From NCBI RefSeq assembly GCF_001968835.1, contig NZ_MRDE01000017.1, forward strand, positions 44,379 to 108,378: a stretch of 64,000 nucleotides of DNA, read 5' to 3'. The notes under the pieces are model-generated. The model had not been told where the DNA came from. It worked only from the letters and a program-made list of their open reading frames with translations, and made no database searches. Positions within the stretch are counted from its first letter, which is position 1. Every line of letters starts with the position of its first letter. Source of the stretch: Tersicoccus phoenicis (lineage in GTDB: Bacteria > Actinomycetota > Actinomycetes > Actinomycetales > Micrococcaceae). The translations under genes were made by a program, and so were the position numbers. Below, one piece after another: positions 21,723 to 30,383 of the stretch.

Positions 21723-23018
21723 GTGAAGATCGCAGTGATCGCTCTGGGGAAGATCGGCCTGCCGCTGGCCGTTCAGTTCGCGTCGAAGGGGCACGACGTC
21801 GTCGGCGTCGACGTAAATCACGCGGTCGTGGACCAGGTCAACGAGGCGCGTGAGCCGTTCCCGGGCGAGGCGCACCTGCAGGAAAAGCTGACGGAGCTCG
21901 TGCCGGCCGGGCGGTTGCGAGCGACCACGGACTATGCCGACGCCGTTCCCGGCGCCGATGCGGTGGTGCTGGTGGTGCCGTTGTTCGTCGACGCGCAGGC
22001 GCGCCCCGATTTCGGCTGGATGGACGCGGCGACCCGTTCGCTAGCCGAGCATCTGACCCCGGGCACGCTGGTCTCGTACGAGACGACGCTGCCCGTCGGT
22101 ACCACCCGCACCCGGTGGAAGCCGATGTTGGAGGAGATCTCCGGTCTGACCGAGGGGAAGGACTTCCACCTTGTCTTCTCCCCGGAGCGGGTGCTCACCG
22201 GCCGGGTATTTGAGGATCTGCGCAAGTACCCCAAGTTGGTCGGCGGCCTGAGTGAGGTCGGCGCGCAGCGGGCCAGCGAGTTCTACGAGGCGGTGCTCGA
22301 CTTCGACGAGCGCACCGACCTGGCCCGCCCCAACGGCGTGTGGGACCTGGGGTCCGCGGAGGCCTCCGAACTGGCGAAGCTGGCCGAGACCACCTACCGG
22401 GACGTGAACATCGGTCTGGCCAACCAGTTCGCCCGGTTCGCAGGGCAGAACGGTATCGACGTCTACAACGTGATCGAGGCGTCCAATTCGCAGCCCTACA
22501 GCCACATCCACCAGCCCGGCATCGCCGTCGGCGGTCACTGCATCCCGGTCTACCCGCGTTTGTACCTGTGGAACGACCCGGACGCCACCGTGGTGCGTGC
22601 GGCCCGGGAGGCCAACGCCGGGATGCCGGACTTCACGGTCGGCCTGCTCGAGGGCGCGCACGGTGACCTGACCGGCCAGCGCGTCGTCGTCCTCGGCGCC
22701 GCTTATCGCGGGGGTGTGAAGGAAACGGCGTTCTCCGGGGTGTTCGACGCCGTCACCTCGATCACCGAACGGGGCGCCACCGCTCTCGTGCACGACCCGA
22801 TGTACACCGACGAGGAGCTGGGCAAGCTCGGCTTCATGCCGTACCACCTGGGCGAGCCGGTCGACGCGGCGGTGGTGCAGGCCGACCACGCCGAATACCG
22901 ATCCCTGTCCCCGGCGGACCTGCCGGGCATCCGCACGTTCATCGACGGGCGCCGGGTGTCCTCGCCCGAGGCGTGGCCGGGCGTGACCTACCGGGTGATC
23001 GGCCGCCCGGCCGCCTGA
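21723..23018 (+). CDS. UDP-N-acetylhexosamine 6-dehydrogenase, WbpA/WecC-like
   Basis: A 431-residue NAD-dependent nucleotide-sugar dehydrogenase. The Rossmann motif is IAVIALGKIGLPLAVQFA (residues 3-20), and the catalytic cysteine lies in GIAVGGHCIPVYP with the family YRDVNIGLANQFARFA before it. It should oxidise C6 of UDP-GlcNAc (or UDP-ManNAc) to the uronic acid. The following WbpD-, WbpE- and WbpB-type genes favour UDP-GlcNAc as substrate. The GTG at 21723 gives the usual N terminus; in-frame codons before it are not conserved in the family. Confidence 0.88.
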   Translation: MKIAVIALGKIGLPLAVQFASKGHDVVGVDVNHAVVDQVNEAREPFPGEAHLQEKLTELVPAGRLRATTDYADAVPGADAVVLVVPLFVDAQARPDFGWMDAATRSLAEHLTPGTLVSYETTLPVGTTRTRWKPMLEEISGLTEGKDFHLVFSPERVLTGRVFEDLRKYPKLVGGLSEVGAQRASEFYEAVLDFDERTDLARPNGVWDLGSAEASELAKLAETTYRDVNIGLANQFARFAGQNGIDVYNVIEASNSQPYSHIHQPGIAVGGHCIPVYPRLYLWNDPDATVVRAAREANAGMPDFTVGLLEGAHGDLTGQRVVVLGAAYRGGVKETAFSGVFDAVTSITERGATALVHDPMYTDEELGKLGFMPYHLGEPVDAAVVQADHAEYRSLSPADLPGIRTFIDGRRVSSPEAWPGVTYRVIGRPAA

Positions 23019-23059
23019 GCCGGACACAGAACACTCAGCACATGAGGGAGGAGAGGGAC

Positions 23060-23656
23060 ATGGCTGACGTCGTCGAGAGCGCCGATGTCTCGGAGCGTGC
23101 CACGCTCGGGGACGGGACGAAGATCTGGCACCTGGCCCAGGTTCGCGAGGACGCGGTCCTCGGCGCGAACTGCATCGTCGGCCGCGGAGCCTACGTGGGC
23201 ACGGGCGTGACGATCGGGGAGAACACGAAGATCCAGAACTATGCGCTGGTGTACGAGCCGGCCGTGCTGGGCCGGGGTGTCTTCATCGGTCCCGCGGTGG
23301 TGCTGACCAACGACACCTACCCGCGCTCGATCAGCCCGGACGGGTCGCTCAAGAGCGCCCACGACTGGACGCCCGTCGGCGTGACGATCCAGGACGGGGC
23401 CTCGATCGGGGCGCGCAGCGTGTGCGTGGCTCCCGTGACGATCGGCCGGTGGGCGACGATCGCCGCCGGTGCCGTGGTGGTCAAGGACGTGCCCGCGTTC
23501 GCGTTGATGGCCGGGGTCCCGGCCCGCCGGATCGGCTGGGTGGGCAAGGCCGGCCACCCGCTGCGTGAGCAGGACGGTCGGTGGGTGTGCCCGCAGACCG
23601 GGGACACGTACGTGCAGAACGGTGAGGAGCTCACCGAGTCGGAGGAGAACGCATGA
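23060..23656 (+). CDS. Left-handed beta-helix N-acetyltransferase, WbpD-like
   Basis: A 198-residue hexapeptide-repeat acyltransferase. Repeats run through about residues 10-150 (VGRGAYVGTGVTIGENTKI, SIGARSVCVAPVTIGRWATI), and the motif AGVPARRIGWVG marks the end of the helix. WbpD-type enzymes acetylate the 3-amino group of UDP-GlcNAc3NA using acetyl-CoA, working as trimers. A short C-terminal extension contains VCPQTGDTYV. ATG at 23060 after a GGAGGAGAGGG stretch. The stop overlaps the aminotransferase start by 4 bp. Confidence 0.85.
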   Translation: MADVVESADVSERATLGDGTKIWHLAQVREDAVLGANCIVGRGAYVGTGVTIGENTKIQNYALVYEPAVLGRGVFIGPAVVLTNDTYPRSISPDGSLKSAHDWTPVGVTIQDGASIGARSVCVAPVTIGRWATIAAGAVVVKDVPAFALMAGVPARRIGWVGKAGHPLREQDGRWVCPQTGDTYVQNGEELTESEENA

Positions 23657-24744
23657 GTAAGGACTTCATTCCCGCCGCCAGGCCCATCGTGGGGGAGGAG
23701 GAGCGCCGCGCGGTGGACGCGGTCCTGGCCAGCGGGATGCTGGCGCAGGGCGCGGAGGTCGCTTCCTTCGAGCAGGAGTTCAGCGAGGTCCTGCTGGACG
23801 GCCGGGCGTCCGTCGCCGTCAATTCCGGTACCTCGGGCCTGCACCTGGGTCTGCTCGCCGCCGGCATCGGCCCCGGTGACGAGGTCATCGTCCCCTCCTT
23901 CACCTTCGCCGCCACCGGCAACTCGGTCGCCCTGACCGGCGCCACCCCGGTCTTCGCCGACATCGAGCTGGACCACTACGGCCTCGACGTCGACCACGTG
24001 GCCTCCCTGATCACGGGCAAGACGAAGGGCATCATGCCCGTTCACCTGTACGGTCATCCGTTCGCCGCGGACCGGTTCCAGGCACTCGCGCAGAAGCACG
24101 GGATCGCCCTGTTCGAGGACGCCGCCCAGGCGCACGGCGCGAGCCTGCACGGGCAGAAGGTCGGCACGTTCGGCACGTTCGGCGTGTTCAGCCTCTACCC
24201 GACGAAGAACATGACGTCGGGGGAGGGTGGCATGGTCTCCACCGCGGACGCGGACGTGGCGCGTCGGCTGCGGCTGCTGCGCAACCAGGGCATGGAGAAG
24301 CAGTACGAGAACGAGCTCGTCGGCTTCAACGCCCGGATGACCAACCTGCACGCCGCGATCGGCCGGGTCCAACTGACCAAGGTCGAGGGCTGGACCGCGA
24401 CCCGGCAGGCCAACGCCGCGTTCCTGACCGAGCACCTGCGCAACGTGGCGACCCCGGCCGTCGCCGACGGTGCGGTGCACGTGTACCACCAGTACACGAT
24501 CCGGGTGCCGGAGGACCGGGACGGCTTCGCGAAGGCCCTGCGCGAGCAGTACGACATCGGCTCCGGCGTGTACTACCCGGTGCCGAACCACCGGCTGCCC
24601 TCCTTCAACCGGACCGAGGACCTGCCCAACACCGAGATCGCGGCGGACCAGGTGCTCTCCTTGCCGGTGCACCCGTCGCTTGATGCGGAGGACCTGGACC
24701 GCATCGTCACCGCCGTCAACGCCCTCGCGACGGCGGGTGCCTGA
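23653..24744 (+). CDS. DegT/DnrJ/EryC1 aminotransferase, WbpE-like
   Basis: A 363-residue PLP enzyme. GTSGLHLGLLAAGIGPGDEV (about 58-78), FEDAAQAHGA (PLP-contacting Asp, about 155) and the PLP lysine in SLYPTKNMTSGEGGM (about 183) are intact. In this context it should transfer an amino group from glutamate to UDP-3-keto-GlcNAcA. The start overlaps wbpD-like by 4 bp and its stop overlaps the next start by one base, so the four genes are tightly coupled. Confidence 0.88.
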   Translation: MSKDFIPAARPIVGEEERRAVDAVLASGMLAQGAEVASFEQEFSEVLLDGRASVAVNSGTSGLHLGLLAAGIGPGDEVIVPSFTFAATGNSVALTGATPVFADIELDHYGLDVDHVASLITGKTKGIMPVHLYGHPFAADRFQALAQKHGIALFEDAAQAHGASLHGQKVGTFGTFGVFSLYPTKNMTSGEGGMVSTADADVARRLRLLRNQGMEKQYENELVGFNARMTNLHAAIGRVQLTKVEGWTATRQANAAFLTEHLRNVATPAVADGAVHVYHQYTIRVPEDRDGFAKALREQYDIGSGVYYPVPNHRLPSFNRTEDLPNTEIAADQVLSLPVHPSLDAEDLDRIVTAVNALATAGA

Positions 24745-25739
24745 TGGCGAACCTGCGTGCCGGTCTGATCGGCCTGGGCATGATGGGCCGCAACCACGCG
24801 CGCGTCCTGCGCGAGCTCGACGGCGTCGACCTGGTCGCCGTCGCCGACGCCCACGGTGACCCGCACGGTGCGGCCGGGACGCTCCCGCTGCTCGGGGGAG
24901 TCGACGACCTCATCGCCGCCGGGATCGACATGGCCGTGGTCGCCGTGCCCACCGGTCTGCACGAGGAGGTCGGGCTCGCCCTCGCCGAGGCCGGCGTGCA
25001 CGTGCTGGTGGAGAAGCCCATCGCCTCCTCGGTGCCCGCAGGGCAGCGACTCGTCGAGGCCTTCAACTCACGAGGCTTGGTCGGCGCCGTAGGGCACATC
25101 GAACGCTTCAACCCGGCGCTGCAGTCGCTGAAGGCCCGGATCGAGGCCGGCGACCTGGGACAGGTGTACCAGATCGCCACCCGGCGGCAGGGCCCGTTCC
25201 CGGCCCGGATCGCCGACGTCGGCGTCGTCAAGGACTTGGGCACCCACGACATCGACCTGACCGCGTGGCTCGTGCAGTCCCCGTTCACCTCGGTCAGCGC
25301 GCGCACCACCACCCAGTCCGGCCGGCCGCACGAAGACATGGTCGCCGCCGTCGGCACCCTCGAGAACGGCATCATGACCAGCCACCTGGTCAATTGGCTC
25401 TCACCCATGAAGGAGCGCGTCACGGTCGTCACGGGGGAGCGGGGCGCCTTCGTCGCCGACACCCTCACCGCCGACCTGACCTTCTACGAGAACGGCTCCG
25501 TCAAGACCGAGTGGGAGGCAGTCTCCAACTTCCGCGGGGTCTCCGAGGGCAACGTCACCCGCCTGGCCATCGCCAAGCGCGAGCCGCTGCGGGTGGAGCA
25601 CGAGGCCTTCCGGGACGCGATCCTCGGGAAGGCGCACAACGTCGTGACCATGCGCGAGGGCCTCGACACGCTGCGGGTGGCCGAGGCGATGATCGCGTCG
25701 GCGACGTCCAGGCAGACCGAGAGGCTGACCGCCTCGTGA
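24744..25739 (+). CDS. Gfo/Idh/MocA oxidoreductase, WbpB-like
   Basis: A 331-residue NAD-dependent oxidoreductase: Rossmann motif GLIGLGMMGRNHARVLRE (about 7-24), the family VEKPIAS motif with its lysine (about 92), and the GHIERFNPAL segment. WbpB-type enzymes oxidise C3 of UDP-GlcNAcA, giving the keto sugar used by the aminotransferase. It follows the aminotransferase without a gap and overlaps the downstream glycosyltransferase start, so it is part of one operon. Confidence 0.85.
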   Translation: MANLRAGLIGLGMMGRNHARVLRELDGVDLVAVADAHGDPHGAAGTLPLLGGVDDLIAAGIDMAVVAVPTGLHEEVGLALAEAGVHVLVEKPIASSVPAGQRLVEAFNSRGLVGAVGHIERFNPALQSLKARIEAGDLGQVYQIATRRQGPFPARIADVGVVKDLGTHDIDLTAWLVQSPFTSVSARTTTQSGRPHEDMVAAVGTLENGIMTSHLVNWLSPMKERVTVVTGERGAFVADTLTADLTFYENGSVKTEWEAVSNFRGVSEGNVTRLAIAKREPLRVEHEAFRDAILGKAHNVVTMREGLDTLRVAEAMIASATSRQTERLTAS

Positions 25740-26899
25740 AGCCGACCACGGCCCCTCGTGTCGTGGTCGCCAGCCGGGTCTTTGTCCCGGACGTCGCCGC
25801 CGCTGCGTTCCGGCTCCGGGCGCTGGTGAACGGGCTGGACAGCCGCGGGGCACGAGTGCAGGTGCTCACGACGACACCCCCGCGGGCACTGCCCGTCCCG
25901 GCCGTGCCCGCACGGGTGCGCCGCTGGCCCGTGCTGCGCGACCGAGGTGGCAACGTCCGGGGGTACGTGCAGTACCTCAGCTACGACATCCCGGCGTTCT
26001 TCAGACTCCTGGTCACCGACGCCGACGTCGTCGTCTCCGAGCCGCCGCCCACGACCGGGGCGGTGGTCGCGCTCACCTCGTGGCTGCGACACCGACCGTA
26101 CGTCTACTACGCGGCGGACGTGTGGTCGGATGCTCTGGCCGCCATGACCGTCCCGGCTCCGGTGATCGGGATCATGCGGGCCGTGGAGGGGCGCGTGCTA
26201 CGGCACGCCGCGATGGTCATCGCCGTCTCCGACGTCGTCGGCGAGCAGGTCGGGGCCTTCGGGGTCCCACCCGAGCGGGTCGCCGTGGTGGGCAACGGCG
26301 TCGACACGGACGTCTTCCGGCCGACCGCTTCACCCGCCGTGTCCGGGAGCGATCCCTACGTGGTGTACACCGGCACCATGTCCGAGTGGCAGGGGGCGGA
26401 CGTGTTCGTCAAGGCGATGGCGATCGTCGCCCGCCGACATCCTCGCGCGCAACTGCGGTTCTTCGGTCAGGGCACCGACGAGGTGCATCTGCGGGAACTG
26501 GCCGCCCGCCTCTGCCCGCAGAACGTGGTGTTCGGCGGGGTGGTGCCGCCGGCCGAGGCGGCCGCCTGGATCAGCGGGGCGCGTGCCGCGTTGGTCAGCA
26601 TCAAGCCGGACCAGGGGTACGACTTCGCCAAGCCGACCAAAATCTACGCCGCGGCCGCCTGCGGGACCCCGGTGATCTTCGCCGGGAAGGGCGCCGGTGC
26701 TGCCGTGGTGGCGGACAACGAGCTCGGCGACGCCGTCGACCACACGCCCGACGCCGTCGCCGCCGCGATCGAGGAGCGGCTGACCGCCTCCTCGTCGCCG
26801 GCCCAGCGGGAGCACCGGATGGCGTGGGTGCGGGAGAACGCCTCGCTCGCCGCGTCCGGTGAGCTCGCCGCCGACATGGTGCTCGCCGTCCTGCGCTGA
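25736..26899 (+). CDS. GT4-family glycosyltransferase
   Basis: A 387-residue GT-B transferase. The N-terminal half holds VVVASRVFVPDVAAAAFRLR; the C-terminal nucleotide-binding half has VVGNGVDTDVF, VVYTGTMSEWQGADVFVKAM and a GAGAAVVADNELGDAV tail in place of the common E-x7-E pattern. It resembles WbuB-type transferases that add amino sugars to polysaccharide repeats, so it may use the sugar made by the four upstream genes. GTG at 25736 overlaps the preceding stop. It converges on the epimerase gene. Confidence 0.82.
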   Translation: MKPTTAPRVVVASRVFVPDVAAAAFRLRALVNGLDSRGARVQVLTTTPPRALPVPAVPARVRRWPVLRDRGGNVRGYVQYLSYDIPAFFRLLVTDADVVVSEPPPTTGAVVALTSWLRHRPYVYYAADVWSDALAAMTVPAPVIGIMRAVEGRVLRHAAMVIAVSDVVGEQVGAFGVPPERVAVVGNGVDTDVFRPTASPAVSGSDPYVVYTGTMSEWQGADVFVKAMAIVARRHPRAQLRFFGQGTDEVHLRELAARLCPQNVVFGGVVPPAEAAAWISGARAALVSIKPDQGYDFAKPTKIYAAAACGTPVIFAGKGAGAAVVADNELGDAVDHTPDAVAAAIEERLTASSSPAQREHRMAWVRENASLAASGELAADMVLAVLR

Positions 26900-26928
26900 C
26901 CCGCTGAAAGGCTGGGCCGCTTTCGGCG

Positions 26929-27993
26929 TCAGTGGCTGCCGTGTGCCAGCAACGCCTCCACCGTGCGCTCGGCGGCGTGGCCGTCGCCGTAGGGCGTCGC
27001 GTCGGTCGGCGCCGGAGCAAGCCGCTCCACGGTGCTGGCCAAGACGCTAAGGTCCGCGCTGACTAAGGCGTTCCAGCCAAGCTCGACCGTCTCCACCCAC
27101 TCCGTCTCCGCGCGGATCGTCGTGCACGGGACCCGCAGCAGGAACGCCTCCTTCTGCAGGCCACCGGAGTCGGTGACCACGCCGGCGCTGCGCCGGACCG
27201 CGTCCACGAGCGCCGGATAGGCCAGCGGCGTCGTCGCCGTGATGGACCCGGCCGTGAGGTCGATCCCGTGCTGGTCGGCGAGTTTGCGCAGCCGTGGGTG
27301 GGCGAGCAGCAGGACGGGCTTGCTCAGGCTCGCCAGGTTCTCGACGACGGCCCGCAGCCGGGCGGCGTCGTCGGTGTTGTCAGGCCGGTGGATGGTGGCG
27401 ACGTAGTACTCGCCCTCCAGGAGTCCCTCCAGCAGGGGCAGTGGGGAGGCGTCGAGCCGGTCTCGGACGGCGAACAGCACGTCGGTCATGACGTCTCCGA
27501 CGAGCACGGTGCGCTCGCCCAGGCCCTCCGAGGCCAGGTGGTCGACGGCCACCTGCGTGGGGGCGAGCAGCAGGTCGGCCGCGTGGTCGGTGAGTACCCG
27601 GTTGTGCTCCTCGGGCATCCGCCGGTTGAAGGACCGCAGGCCGGCCTCCAGGTGCGCGACCGGGAGGTGGATCTTCACGGCGGCGATCGCGGCGGCGAGC
27701 GTCGAGTTGGTGTCGCCGTAGACGAGGACGACGTCGGGCGCGTGCTTCTCGAACAGGCCCTCAAGGCCGGCGAGCATGGCTCCGGTCTGGGCGCCGTGCT
27801 TACCGGAGCCGACGGCGAGGTTCTCGTCCGGCTCGGGGATGCCGAGGTCGCGGAAGAAGACGTCGCTCATCAGCTCGTCGTAGTGCTGACCGGTGTGCAC
27901 GATCACGTGTTCCGCTCGTCCCTCCATAGCCCGGGCGATGGGGGCGAGCTTGACGAACTGGGGGCGAGCGCCGACGACGCTGAGGATCTTCAT
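26929..27993 (-). CDS. UDP-GlcNAc-type 2-epimerase, WbpI/WecB-like
   Basis: A 354-residue non-hydrolysing epimerase. Family motifs are VGARPQFVKLAPI (N terminus), THTGQHYD-like VHTGQHYDELMSD, VYGDTNSTLA, HLEAGLRSF, RMPEEHNRVLTDH and VTDSGGLQKEAF. It would invert C2, converting the UDP-Glc(2NAc3NAc)A from the neighbouring operon to the manno form, or UDP-GlcNAc to UDP-ManNAc. ATG at 27993 gives the conserved MKILSVVGARP start. It is the second gene of a minus-strand pair with the glycosyltransferase at 28021. Confidence 0.9.
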   Translation of the reverse strand: MKILSVVGARPQFVKLAPIARAMEGRAEHVIVHTGQHYDELMSDVFFRDLGIPEPDENLAVGSGKHGAQTGAMLAGLEGLFEKHAPDVVLVYGDTNSTLAAAIAAVKIHLPVAHLEAGLRSFNRRMPEEHNRVLTDHAADLLLAPTQVAVDHLASEGLGERTVLVGDVMTDVLFAVRDRLDASPLPLLEGLLEGEYYVATIHRPDNTDDAARLRAVVENLASLSKPVLLLAHPRLRKLADQHGIDLTAGSITATTPLAYPALVDAVRRSAGVVTDSGGLQKEAFLLRVPCTTIRAETEWVETVELGWNALVSADLSVLASTVERLAPAPTDATPYGDGHAAERTVEALLAHGSH

Positions 27994-28020
27994 GGTTCCT
28001 TCCGGTTTCACGCCTTGTTT

Positions 28021-29184
28021 TCATGCCTGGGCGGGGTCGGACGTCGCGGGCAGCAGGCGGCGCAGGATCGTGCGCTCGACCTCCTCCTCGCGTTCCGAGG
28101 ACAGCTCGTGCGCCGCCTCGTCGGCGTGCTGCTTACCTGCCCTGATCTGCTCGCGGCTCAGGCCGCGGACGGTGCGGACGAGGCTCTCCGTGGAGAAGTC
28201 CTCGGCCACCGCGCCGAGCCCGTGCTCCTCGATCAGTTCGGTGGTGACGGGGGAGGGGCCGAACACCACGGCGAGCCGAGCCTGGACAAAGTCGAAGAAC
28301 TTGTTGGGCAGCATGAACCGGTGATTGACGGTGCGCGGCGGCAGGCTGAAGATGCCGATGTCGTACTGGTTCAGGGTGCGGGCCAAATCCGCGGGGGCGA
28401 CGGCGTCGTGGAAGGTGATCCGGTCCGAGGCGGAGGCCCGTTCCTTCAGCTCGGTCCAGTACTTGCCGCCGTCGCGCGCCTTCACGAGGTAGAGGTCGAG
28501 CGTGTAGCCCTCGCCGAGGGCGATGGCGGCGTCGATGGTGCCCTCGAGATTGCGCCCAGGCACCGCGCCGCCGCTGTGCACGAGCCGGATGTCCTGCGCG
28601 GGCGCGGACGGGGTGAGGGCCTGGTAGGGGGCGGCGTTGCGCACGACGTCGCAAGCGATGCCGAACCGCTCCCGGTACAGCTGGGCGATCGGCTCGTTGA
28701 CGGCGGTCACCGCGTCCAGACGCGGCAGGTACCGGCGGCAGACGTCGGTCATGAACGGCTTGATCAGCAGCCGCCACGAAAGGACGTGGACGCGTTCCTC
28801 AGGCGCCCACTCGTGCAGGTCGCCCCAAACGGGCACCTTCCCCAGCTCGGCCGACAGCCGCAGCGCCAACGGCACGGCACGGGCCTCGTTGGCGACGATC
28901 AAGTCGAATTGTTCGCATTGCGCCAAACGGTGGGCGGCGGCAACAGCCGGCGCGGTCAATTCGAGGGATGCATACCGGCGTAGAAGGAGGCGGAAGACGC
29001 CGCTCGGCGTCTGCGGCAGCGACGGCAGCGACTCGTCGATCCGCAGGTGTTCTGTCGCGGCGTCAGGCCGGTCGCCGTAGGAGAGCGTGGTCACCTCACC
29101 GAACTCCGCGAGCACTCCGACCTGACGCAACACCCGCGAATCGGCACGAATGTCGGAGAAGGAGATGCACAGAATGCGAGGCAT
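28021..29184 (-). CDS. Glycosyltransferase (GT4-like)
   Basis: A 387-residue GT-B type protein. It begins MPRILCISFSDIRADSRVLR, a start shared by capsule glycosyltransferases, and carries VVRNAAPYQAL and LVHSGGAVPGRNLEGTIDA near the domain junction. MLPNKFFDFVQARLAVVFGP is the nucleotide-sugar binding region. The acceptor and donor are unknown; the location beside the epimerase suggests the same polysaccharide. The internal ATG at 29184 is chosen over a start 42 bp upstream because the extra residues are basic and non-conserved. Confidence 0.78.
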   Translation of the reverse strand: MPRILCISFSDIRADSRVLRQVGVLAEFGEVTTLSYGDRPDAATEHLRIDESLPSLPQTPSGVFRLLLRRYASLELTAPAVAAAHRLAQCEQFDLIVANEARAVPLALRLSAELGKVPVWGDLHEWAPEERVHVLSWRLLIKPFMTDVCRRYLPRLDAVTAVNEPIAQLYRERFGIACDVVRNAAPYQALTPSAPAQDIRLVHSGGAVPGRNLEGTIDAAIALGEGYTLDLYLVKARDGGKYWTELKERASASDRITFHDAVAPADLARTLNQYDIGIFSLPPRTVNHRFMLPNKFFDFVQARLAVVFGPSPVTTELIEEHGLGAVAEDFSTESLVRTVRGLSREQIRAGKQHADEAAHELSSEREEEVERTILRRLLPATSDPAQA

Positions 29185-29251
29185 GGGCCGTGAGGGCCTT
29201 TCGCGTCGACGGGGGGAACGGGGCACACCAAGTCTACTCAGCGGGGAACGG

Positions 29252-29257
29252 TAGGCT
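29252..29257 (+). promoter_or_regulatory. Putative -10 element for a leaderless glycosyltransferase mRNA
   Basis: TAGGCT ends seven bases before the ATG at 29265, so transcription would start at or next to the start codon. No ribosome binding site is visible upstream, which fits a leaderless transcript. Confidence 0.4.
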
Positions 29258-29264
29258 CACTCCT

Positions 29265-30383
29265 ATGCGGGTCGCACTGACGAAGAGCACGTTGCTGGTG
29301 CCACCTACCTACTTCGCCGTGGCGCACGCAGAACGCATGCGCGATGAGCTGGACTGGCGGGTCTTCACGCTGGCCGCCGAGGTCACCGATCCGCATGTCG
29401 ACGTACCCGTCACCGAGATGGTGCCCTTCCATAGCGCCCCATTCGCCCAGCGGGAGTGGTTGATCCCGTTCTTCATGCCAGCCATGGTCCACGCTGTCGT
29501 CGCCTGGCGGCCGGACGTGGTCCATCAGCACTTCGCTACCTGGTCTTGGCCTGCGGTGCGCGCGGCCCGGCGGCTACTAGGCGTTCCGCTCGTGACCACC
29601 CTGCATGGGGCGGACGTCTTCGCCCGGCTGCGCCCGGCTCGGGGAGCCATGGGCCGCTGGCACTCCCGCAACGTGGATCTCGTCGCCCGGTACGGGACGC
29701 GGACGCTCGCCGTGAGCACCTACCTGGCAGACCATGCGCTCCGCGCCGGTTTCGACTCCGCCCGCCTACAGGTCCACTACCAGGGAGTGGACACCGAGTT
29801 CTTCCAGCCCAGTCCAGAAGGATCGACTGGCGGACGCCCGGTCGTGCTCTTCGTTGGAGCACTCAACGAGCAGAAGGGCATTGTTGATCTTCTGGCCGCG
29901 TCGGAGACGGTGCAGACCCAGCATGACCACGAGTTGGTCGTCATCGGAGACGGCCCGTTCCGATCCCGGATCGACGATGTCGCTCGGCTGCACCCACACA
30001 TCAGGGTCGTCGGTACCGCAGATCGGCGTGACGTCCGTGCGTGGATGCAACGTGCAACCCTGCAAGTGGTGCCGAGCCGGACTGTTGACGGGCGCGGCGA
30101 GTCGGCGGGACTGGTGGCTCTCGAAGCGCAGGCGTGTGGGACCCCGATCGTCACGACCCGCAGCGGAGGCCTGCCGGAGATGACGGACCCGCTCAGTGGT
30201 CAGCAGGTGGATGAAGGGTCAGTCGGTCAGCTGGCCGATGCGGTCACTCAGGTCCTGACGATGCAGTCCGGCGTGCGGGAGGAACTGCGTCGTGATGCCG
30301 TTCGGTTCGTCCGCCGCGACCGCAGTCTGCGGGGCAGCTGCGACGAACTGCACGCGATCTACCGTGAGGCAGCGGAACGCTGA
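29265..30383 (+). CDS. GT4-family glycosyltransferase
   Basis: A 372-residue GT-B transferase. HQHFATWSWPAVRAARRL and TLHGADVFARL lie in the acceptor domain; YQGVDTEFFQP, LFVGALNEQKGIVDLL and the E-x7-E segment GRGESAGLVALEAQACGTPI form the donor domain. It resembles colanic-acid and exopolysaccharide transferases (WcaL/AmsK-like). The substrate is unknown. Its 3' end overlaps the convergent flippase gene by 25 bp. Base composition is lower in GC than the galactan operon, which hints at lateral transfer of this block. Confidence 0.82.
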   Translation: MRVALTKSTLLVPPTYFAVAHAERMRDELDWRVFTLAAEVTDPHVDVPVTEMVPFHSAPFAQREWLIPFFMPAMVHAVVAWRPDVVHQHFATWSWPAVRAARRLLGVPLVTTLHGADVFARLRPARGAMGRWHSRNVDLVARYGTRTLAVSTYLADHALRAGFDSARLQVHYQGVDTEFFQPSPEGSTGGRPVVLFVGALNEQKGIVDLLAASETVQTQHDHELVVIGDGPFRSRIDDVARLHPHIRVVGTADRRDVRAWMQRATLQVVPSRTVDGRGESAGLVALEAQACGTPIVTTRSGGLPEMTDPLSGQQVDEGSVGQLADAVTQVLTMQSGVREELRRDAVRFVRRDRSLRGSCDELHAIYREAAER

